This document shows positions 6,195 through 11,226 of a stretch of DNA of 11,226 nucleotides, one piece after another. The position numbers were made by a program, and so were the translations under genes. Source of the DNA: Acidobacteriaceae bacterium. GTDB lineage: Bacteria; Acidobacteriota; Terriglobia; Bryobacterales; Bryobacteraceae. Positions within the stretch are counted from its first letter, which is position 1. Each line of letters begins with the position of its first letter. The notes beneath the pieces are model-generated. The model saw nothing but the letters and a program-made list of their open reading frames with translations, made no database searches and was not told where the DNA came from. Location of the stretch: assembly GCA_019244945.1 (NCBI GenBank), contig JAFASD010000278.1, positions 1-11,226 on the forward strand, in the 5' to 3' direction.

Positions 6195-6223
6195 ACTATA
6201 GCCGGAGCGGATTGTGAAAGCAA
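6195..6223 (-). promoter_or_regulatory. Putative sigma-70-like promoter for the MATE gene
   Basis: Reading the minus strand, TTGCTT (6223-6218) is followed after exactly 17 bases by TATAGT (6200-6195), a 5-of-6 match to the -10 consensus; the -35 box matches only at TTG. A start site near 6188 would give a 5' leader of about 175 bases before the MATE ATG, long enough for the hairpins described. Chance occurrence of such boxes is common, so confidence is modest. Confidence 0.4.
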
Positions 6224-6257
6224 GCAGAGTTGCAGCTGGGACTCTTCTTTGACCGCA

Positions 6258-8756
6258 TCACTCAGTCCGCAAAGCCACAGTCGGGTCAATCGATGCCGCG
6301 CGCAAGGCTGGCGCGAGACAGGCTAACGCAACCGTGCCCGCCAGGATAAGAGGAACAGCGACGAAGGTCATATGGTCGAATGTAGAGACCTTAAACAGCA
6401 TACTTTTCAGCAGCTGCGTGAGCGCGGATGATGCAAGAAAGCCCAACGCGATCCCAATAGCAGCCGGCTTCATGCCATCGATAAGAACGATGCGCCCGAC
6501 CTCCTTCGGGTTTGCGCCGAGCGCCATGCGAATTCCGATTTCCGCCGTTCTTTGGCTGACGTTGTAAGAAACAACCCCGTAGAGTCCAATCGCCGCAAGC
6601 ACGAGCGCAGCCGTGGCAAACAAGACGAGGAGGCTGGCGCTAAAACGTCGATCAGCCGTCGACTGTGTGCTGATTTGAGCAAAGGTCCTAAGATTGTGAA
6701 CCGGCAAGTCAGGATCGAGTCGCCGAACCACGCTCTTAATATTGCGGCTCACCGCAATCGGATCAGCGCCGGTGTGTACCAGGCCATAGAAACTGGTCGA
6801 AATGCCGTCACGCAGGGGCCGATAAATAGTGGGCTCGACGCCGGTCGCCGCATCAGTGGGAACATCGCCGACGATGCCGATAATTTCGAATTCAGGGAAC
6901 GGGTTGCCGGAAGGATCAGGAGGCAGACCGGCGTCAGTTCCAAACTCCAATACCTGGCCGATTGGATCCAGACTTGGAAAGAATTTCCTGGCAGCGGATT
7001 CGCTGATGATCGCCTTCCCAGGCGACGGATGTTTGTCGTCAAAGCCAATGCCGTCCTCAGCGTTAAAGAAACGGCCGCGAACCAACGGAATGCCGGCTGC
7101 ACGGAAATATCCCGGATCGACCCGGCGATTCAGGAGATCCATCATGATTCGAGGCGGCAAAGGATGACCTTTGATGTGGAACACCGAATCGGACCAGTGA
7201 CCAGCCAGCGGCGGATAACTGACCAGACCAGCCGATGTTACTCCCGGAACACTGCGAAGCTCCTCGGCAAAGCGGCGCACAAAGTTGCTGACCATTTGGC
7301 GATTTTTGTAAGCTGCTTCCGAAAGCGATATCTGAAAGGTGAGAGCGTTTTCCGCCCGAAACCCGGGCGGCACGTTTTGCAAATTCAGGAAACTGTGCAA
7401 CAACAAGCCTGCGCCGATCAGCAGAACAAGCGACACCGCCACTTCCAACCCGACTAGAACCTGGCGCAGAAACGTATGAGGGCGGCCTGCCGTAGCGGAG
7501 CGGCTGGTATCTTTCATCCCGCCGATGAGATCGGTTCGAGACGCAGCCAAGGCTGGAAACAAACCTGCCGAGATTCCGCTGAGCAGCGCCATTCCTGCCG
7601 TAAACAGAAGGACAGAGCTGTCTATATGGATGTTGGCGACTTGTGGAAGCTCTTCCGCGCCTGGCGCATAGGCGGCCAGTAAGGACGTCATCCAATTGGC
7701 GACAAGCAGGCCAGCAGCGGCGCCGATGAACGCGATGACAATGCTTTCGATGAGTAGTTGACGAACGATTTGAAGCTTGCTAGCTCCTACCGCGAGTCGG
7801 ATTGCCAACTCGCGCTGGCGGCCAAGAGCGCGCGTGAGAAGGAGATTCGCAATATTCACGCAGGCAATGAGCAGCAAGCAGCCAACGGCGCCAAGCAGAA
7901 CCAGCAACGCGGTTTTCACGTCGCGGACGAGATAGGCGTTAAATTCAATAACTGTAGCGGAGCTACCCATAATCTCGTTTGGATGGATACGGCGAATGTT
8001 TTGGACGATGCTCGACAATTCTTCTTGCGCCGATGCCGCTGAATAGCCAGGCGCCAAGCGGCCGATCACTTGAAAAAAGTGGTTGCTGAACGTGATTCGA
8101 TTAGAAACGGTCAGCGTACGCTTGAACGGAACAATTACCTCAGCGGGTTCCCCTGGGTACACAAAAGTTTTGGGAAGCACGCCCAGAATGACGTAGTCGC
8201 TTCCGTCGAGCCTCACCTGCTGCCCGAGAACATTCCGCGCACCCCCGAAACGCTGTTGCCAAAAGCGATATGACAGCACCACCACGTGAGGCCCCTCATA
8301 TTGGTCTTCACTGCTATCGAAAAAGCGCCCCAGGATAGGCTGTGTGCCGAGTATGGCGGGAAAGGTGGGCGAGCAAGCAATCGCATTGATGTGCTCGGGG
8401 GTGAACGATTCGCTCCTGCTCGAGATGTTGAAGTCGATCAACTGCACAGCCGAAACAGCAGATAGCGAGCGGGCATGCTGCTGCCATTCGTCAAAGAGAC
8501 CAGGACTGACAACGTTGAATGCATCTTCAGGGTTGGTGCCGATGACGAAGCTCTCGAACGCGTTGACAAGCGTCTCGGGATGGGGGTAGGGGAGCGGTCG
8601 CAACAATACCGCGTTCACCACGCTAAAGATAGCCGCTGTGGCCCCGAGTCCTAGCGCAAGCACAAGAACAGCAATGCAAGTGAAAGCAGGTCGGGCGCGC
8701 AGCTGGCGCAACGCCAAACGAAGGTCTTTGAGTAATCCAGTCAAAACATTGCTCAA
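6258..8756 (-). CDS. ADOP-type duplicated ABC/FtsX permease (MacB-like)
   Basis: An 832-residue membrane protein of the acidobacterial duplicated orphan permease family: two MacB_PCD periplasmic domains, each followed by FtsX transmembrane segments. Helix 1 spans about residues 25-50, after the family-like DLRLALRQLRARPAFT start. The first periplasmic domain is about 55-275 and the first FtsX block about 282-400 (RQRELAIRLAVGASKLQIVRQ). A new transmembrane segment begins the second half at about 431-455. The second periplasmic domain is about 460-700, and the second FtsX block about 704-832 has QRTAEIGIRMALGANPKEVGR and ends in RAASIDPTVALRTE. MacB-type permeases couple a cytoplasmic ATPase to periplasmic work, often export; no ATPase gene adjoins, hence 'orphan'. 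The start is TTG (8756), the only usable start after the in-frame stop at 8781-8783; no clear ribosome binding site is seen. Confidence 0.95.
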   Translation of the reverse strand: MSNVLTGLLKDLRLALRQLRARPAFTCIAVLVLALGLGATAAIFSVVNAVLLRPLPYPHPETLVNAFESFVIGTNPEDAFNVVSPGLFDEWQQHARSLSAVSAVQLIDFNISSRSESFTPEHINAIACSPTFPAILGTQPILGRFFDSSEDQYEGPHVVVLSYRFWQQRFGGARNVLGQQVRLDGSDYVILGVLPKTFVYPGEPAEVIVPFKRTLTVSNRITFSNHFFQVIGRLAPGYSAASAQEELSSIVQNIRRIHPNEIMGSSATVIEFNAYLVRDVKTALLVLLGAVGCLLLIACVNIANLLLTRALGRQRELAIRLAVGASKLQIVRQLLIESIVIAFIGAAAGLLVANWMTSLLAAYAPGAEELPQVANIHIDSSVLLFTAGMALLSGISAGLFPALAASRTDLIGGMKDTSRSATAGRPHTFLRQVLVGLEVAVSLVLLIGAGLLLHSFLNLQNVPPGFRAENALTFQISLSEAAYKNRQMVSNFVRRFAEELRSVPGVTSAGLVSYPPLAGHWSDSVFHIKGHPLPPRIMMDLLNRRVDPGYFRAAGIPLVRGRFFNAEDGIGFDDKHPSPGKAIISESAARKFFPSLDPIGQVLEFGTDAGLPPDPSGNPFPEFEIIGIVGDVPTDAATGVEPTIYRPLRDGISTSFYGLVHTGADPIAVSRNIKSVVRRLDPDLPVHNLRTFAQISTQSTADRRFSASLLVLFATAALVLAAIGLYGVVSYNVSQRTAEIGIRMALGANPKEVGRIVLIDGMKPAAIGIALGFLASSALTQLLKSMLFKVSTFDHMTFVAVPLILAGTVALACLAPALRAASIDPTVALRTE

Positions 8757-8883
8757 AGACGCACGTCGGCGACCAACGTTCTAATCAAATGAGGTCAGTG
8801 CTTTAAGAGCTACTGTGTGGCTTTGCGCTGCGCGTTTTCGAACAGTCCTACCTCGGATTCGAACGAACAGTTTACTGGCCTGG

Positions 8884-8907
8884 CACGAGAGTCGTACGAT
8901 CCCTCGC
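8884..8907 (-). other. Weak hairpin downstream of the ferritin-like gene
   Basis: On the minus strand CGCGAG (8907-8902) can pair with CTCGTG (8889-8884), with one G-U pair, enclosing the small palindrome TCGTACGA. It lies 16 bases past the ferritin-like stop codon. No T-run follows, so it may be a weak or Rho-assisted end signal, or chance. The rest of the 166-base gap to the ADOP gene shows nothing firm. Confidence 0.2.
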
Positions 8908-8922
8908 GTCAAGCCACCGGAG

Positions 8923-9438
8923 CTATTCTTCTTCCTCTTCTTCGCCCGGTTCTTGGGCGGCCTCTTGCAGTAACGGAGGCGAGAGTTGTGTCAGCAGCTT
9001 GTCCGCTTTCTCTTCTTCGGCCAGGGTCTGAGCCAGCAGTCGCGCGACCTTGGTTTGCCCTAACTGTTCGGCGACCGTGCGAAGAGTCCCGTAGCCGGAA
9101 ATCTCGTAGTGCTCGACCTTCTGAGCGGCAGCAACCAGCCCCAAGTCGGCAATAGCTTCCTCTTTTTCCTTGCCTTCGGTGATCGTTTCTTGCCCTTCTT
9201 CCACCAAGCCCTGCATTGCCTTGCATGGCTTTGCTTTGGCTCGCGCTCCAAGCAGCTCGAAGGCTTGCTTCAGCCGCTCGACATGGCCCTTGGTCTCTTC
9301 CAAGTGATTTGTGAAAGCCTGTTTGAGTTTTGGATCGTGCGCCGCTTTCGCCATCTTCGGCAGCGCCCTCACCAACTGGCCTTCGGCATGAAGCAGGTCT
9401 TGCATCTCTTCGACTAGCAATTCTTCAAGTGCTGGCAT
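8923..9438 (-). CDS. DUF892 / YciE-type ferritin-like protein
   Basis: A 171-residue, all-helical, cytoplasmic protein of the YciE/YciF (DUF892) family, which adopts a ferritin-like di-metal four-helix bundle and is usually linked to stress response; its exact reaction is unsettled. Family features are EEMQDLLHAEGQLVRALPKM (10-29), HLEETKGHVERL (45-56) and KVEHYEISGYGTLR (107-120), then AEEEKADKLL (140-149). Candidate metal ligands are Glu19, Glu48, His52, Glu109, Glu112 and Glu143. The C-terminus is a run of six Glu after QEPG, an acidic tail beyond the fold. ATG 9438 is chosen because family homology starts there and AGGAGGAGA (9460-9452 on the minus strand) precedes it, although the spacing is long (about 13 bases). 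A longer reading from GTG 9540 adds a basic, unrelated 34-residue segment. It is 98 bases after rbsC, possibly co-transcribed. Confidence 0.9.
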   Translation of the reverse strand: MPALEELLVEEMQDLLHAEGQLVRALPKMAKAAHDPKLKQAFTNHLEETKGHVERLKQAFELLGARAKAKPCKAMQGLVEEGQETITEGKEKEEAIADLGLVAAAQKVEHYEISGYGTLRTVAEQLGQTKVARLLAQTLAEEEKADKLLTQLSPPLLQEAAQEPGEEEEEE

Positions 9439-9536
9439 GGTGTATCTCGTTCTCCTCCTCAGGTGGACGCCGATAGACCTGTTCCGTTTCCGCAACAACA
9501 TCAATTGCCGCGCGGATCCGTAATAATACTTGTGAT

Positions 9537-10469
9537 TCACGCGGTCGAGAGCTTGCGTTTGCGCAGCTCGTCGAATCCCACGGCCGCAATGATTACTGCG
9601 CCGATAATCACTTGCTGCCAGTAGGGATTGATGCCCAGAAGATCGCTGCCGTTTGAGAGCAGCCCCATGATGAACGCACCGATGAGGGTCCCGATCACGC
9701 TTCCCTCCCCGCCCACCAAGCTGCCTCCACCGATCACTACCGCTGCGATGGCCTGCAGCTCATAACCCTGCCCGGCCGTAGGCTGTCCGGTCATCAGCCG
9801 CGAGGCCTCGATCATCCCCGCCAATCCCGTCAACATTCCTGCGATTGCGTACACGGTGGTGAGATGGAACTTGATCGGAACACCGGCGTAGTAAGCCGCG
9901 CTCGAGTTGCTCCCGATAGCAAACGCATACCGGCCGAGTTTCGTGTTCTCGAGCAGAAAATGCATCAGCACCGCGCAAGCTGCGAGCACCCACAGTGAAA
10001 ACGGTATTCCAAGCAGACTGCCGTCGCCTAGAAACGAAAAAGCATCCGGAATCCCGTGGACCGGCAATCCCTTCGAGACAACCAGCGCAAAACCCCGATA
10101 CGCTTCGAGAGTTCCGAGCGTGACGATAAACGGGCTAATGCGAAGACGGGTGATCATCAGGCCGTTTAAAAGCCCGCATATGAGGCCACAGCCTATCCCG
10201 ACCGCAATTCCTAATAAAATTGGCAGCCCGGATTTGATGGCCATCGTGCCAAACAGCCCCGCAACGGCAAGAATGGAGCCGACAGACAGATCGATTCCCC
10301 CCGTGATGATGACCAGCGTCATACCCAAAGCCATGATGTTGATCACTGCCGTTTGCCGCGCGACGCTGGCGAGATTGATTCGCGTCAGAAAGTGCGGAGT
10401 CGCAATTGTCAAAGCGATGAACAGGAGGATGAGCGTGAAAAACGGGAGCAGGCGCTGCAAGCGTTGCAT
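9537..10469 (-). CDS. rbsC: Ribose/sugar-type ABC transporter permease (RbsC-like)
   Basis: Inner-membrane permease of a CUT2-class (Rbs/Als/Xyl) importer; two copies form the translocation path. The 310 residues are mostly hydrophobic. Hallmarks close to RbsC are IMALGMTLVIITGGIDLSVG (45-64), the helix start RISPFIVTLGTL (110-121), NTKLGRYAFAIGSN (175-188) and QPTAGQGYELQAIAAVVIGG (229-248), followed by SLVGGEGSVIGTLIGAFIMG (250-269). These are the family's most conserved segments, so assignment to BPD_transp_2 is firm, while the exact sugar is not. The ATG shares one base with the preceding rbsA stop (TAATG), indicating translational coupling. No substrate-binding protein gene follows; it must lie upstream of the window's right edge or elsewhere. 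Confidence 0.93.
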   Translation of the reverse strand: MQRLQRLLPFFTLILLFIALTIATPHFLTRINLASVARQTAVINIMALGMTLVIITGGIDLSVGSILAVAGLFGTMAIKSGLPILLGIAVGIGCGLICGLLNGLMITRLRISPFIVTLGTLEAYRGFALVVSKGLPVHGIPDAFSFLGDGSLLGIPFSLWVLAACAVLMHFLLENTKLGRYAFAIGSNSSAAYYAGVPIKFHLTTVYAIAGMLTGLAGMIEASRLMTGQPTAGQGYELQAIAAVVIGGGSLVGGEGSVIGTLIGAFIMGLLSNGSDLLGINPYWQQVIIGAVIIAAVGFDELRKRKLSTA

Positions 10470-11226
10470 TACGCGCTCTCCAGCAATGTGCTTTCAGAGA
10501 TTGGGGCAGCTAAGCGCATGATGTCTTCCTGCGTTGTTCGTCCCGGCAATTCACCTGTAAGCCGTCCCTGGGACATCACCAGGATCCGGTCCGCGACTTG
10601 AATCAATTCGGGAAGTTCCGAACTGACCATCAGCACCGCAGCGCCGCCGCGGGCGAGCCGGTCCATCTGTTCGAAGACTTCTTGCTTGGCGCCCACGTCT
10701 ATGCCGCGGGTAGGCTCGTCAAAGAGAAAAACGCGGGCACCGCGAGCGACCCATTTGGCGATGACGATCTTCTGCTGGTTTCCTCCGCTCAAACGCCCGG
10801 CGAGCTGACTAGGCGAGTTGCACTTGATGCGAAGCAGATCGCGATACTCTTGCGTCAGACTCGCTTCCGCGGGCTTGTGCAAAAAACCGAAAGTGCTGAT
10901 GCGCCCCAGGTCCGGCATTGTGATGTTGTGAGCAATCGGGAGTTTTAGAGCGAGTCCGTTATGCTGGCGATCTTCGGGAATCAGCGCTACTCCTGTTGCC
11001 ACCGCCTGACGCGGCGTTTTCGGCGTGACTGCTTTTCCGGCAATTTCGATGGTTCCTCGTTCGGCGGGATCAAGTCCAAACAGAACACGGCAAAGTTCCG
11101 TTCGACCCGCTCCCATCAGGCCGCCCAAACCGACAATTTCCCCGCTTCGAATTTCAAAAGAGATGTCGCGCAGCATGCCGCGGCACAATCCTCGGACGCG
11201 CAGAAGAGTTTGTCCCGCCGGCAGAG
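10469..11226 (-). CDS. rbsA: Sugar ABC transporter ATP-binding protein (RbsA-like), C-terminal half, partial
   Basis: The ATPase that powers CUT2 sugar import. RbsA-type proteins (about 500 residues) fuse two ABC domains; the 251 residues seen here are the second domain, and the start lies beyond the window edge. Visible are the degenerate Walker A of the second domain (GLGGLMGAGRTEL, lacking the usual GKS/T), IPEDRQHNGL, the signature LSGGNQQKIVIAKWVA, Walker B VFLFDEPTRGIDVGAK and the switch region VSSELPELIQVADRILVM. The family is known to have a non-canonical, weakly hydrolysing second site, so the altered Walker A is normal. It ends STLLESA with TAA overlapping the rbsC ATG. Confidence 0.94.
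   Translation of the reverse strand, partial: LPAGQTLLRVRGLCRGMLRDISFEIRSGEIVGLGGLMGAGRTELCRVLFGLDPAERGTIEIAGKAVTPKTPRQAVATGVALIPEDRQHNGLALKLPIAHNITMPDLGRISTFGFLHKPAEASLTQEYRDLLRIKCNSPSQLAGRLSGGNQQKIVIAKWVARGARVFLFDEPTRGIDVGAKQEVFEQMDRLARGGAAVLMVSSELPELIQVADRILVMSQGRLTGELPGRTTQEDIMRLAAPISESTLLESA

Noticed and set aside
6552..7457. 301-codon plus-strand open frame
   Set aside because: It lies wholly antisense to the ADOP gene, has Arg/Asn/Gln-rich composition without domains, and is a shadow of that gene's codon bias.
7063..7695. 210-codon minus-strand open frame
   Set aside because: It is an alternative frame inside the ADOP gene, whose own frame carries clear FtsX/MacB motifs through this stretch.
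8838..8870. TTCGAA-containing repeats resembling a tRNA T-loop
   Set aside because: The flanking bases do not form a 5-bp T-stem, and no acceptor, D or anticodon arms were found on either strand; only a short direct TTCGAAC repeat remains.
9439..9540. N-terminal extension of the ferritin-like protein from GTG 9540
   Set aside because: Not used for the CDS start because the 34 residues are basic and foreign to the family, and a ribosome binding site precedes ATG 9438; kept as a low-interest observation.
9907..10521. 204-codon plus-strand open frame
   Set aside because: It is antisense to rbsC and the rbsA end; both have strong family motifs, and the antisense product shows none.

Overview
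The window looks like a chromosomal segment of an Acidobacteriota bacterium, probably Terriglobia or a Koribacter-like relative. The strongest marker is an 832-residue duplicated FtsX/MacB-type permease (6258-8756) of the ADOP family, which is greatly expanded in acidobacteria. A mid-50s GC impression by eye, a C-x2-C/C-x2-H form of ribosomal protein bS18 and small signal-peptide Lys/Ala-rich proteins fit this. No mobile element, CRISPR array, rRNA or tRNA was seen.

Layout. Positions 1-152 are non-coding and hold two folded elements: a long imperfect inverted repeat (16-83) and a nested stem (95-135) ending just before the rpsR ribosome binding site. A rightward cluster follows: rpsR, rplI and an overlapping HEAT-repeat-like gene (to 2217). 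It converges on a leftward gene for a 75-residue secreted Lys-rich protein, which ends in a textbook intrinsic terminator (2227-2271). After a 234-bp divergent gap comes a rightward two-component pair (2757-4570): a NarL-type sensor kinase and a LuxR/FixJ-type response regulator. A perfect 27-bp palindrome covers the kinase tail just upstream of the regulator.

From 4596 to the right edge every gene is on the minus strand. In order of transcription they are rbsA-like (partial, cut by the window edge), rbsC-like, a DUF892/YciE-type ferritin-like protein, the ADOP permease, and a MATE-family multidrug exporter. rbsA and rbsC share one base (TAATG) and form a Rbs-type sugar importer; the substrate-binding protein is not in the window.

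The most interesting regulatory stretch is the 246-bp gap upstream of the MATE gene. It holds a plausible sigma-70-like promoter, a 28-codon leader ORF, an intrinsic-terminator hairpin lying inside that ORF, and a second hairpin abutting the MATE ribosome binding site. This architecture resembles a translation-dependent attenuator controlling an efflux pump, but that is inference from sequence alone. Second in interest is the palindrome at the kinase/regulator junction, where the regulator has two competing start codons.
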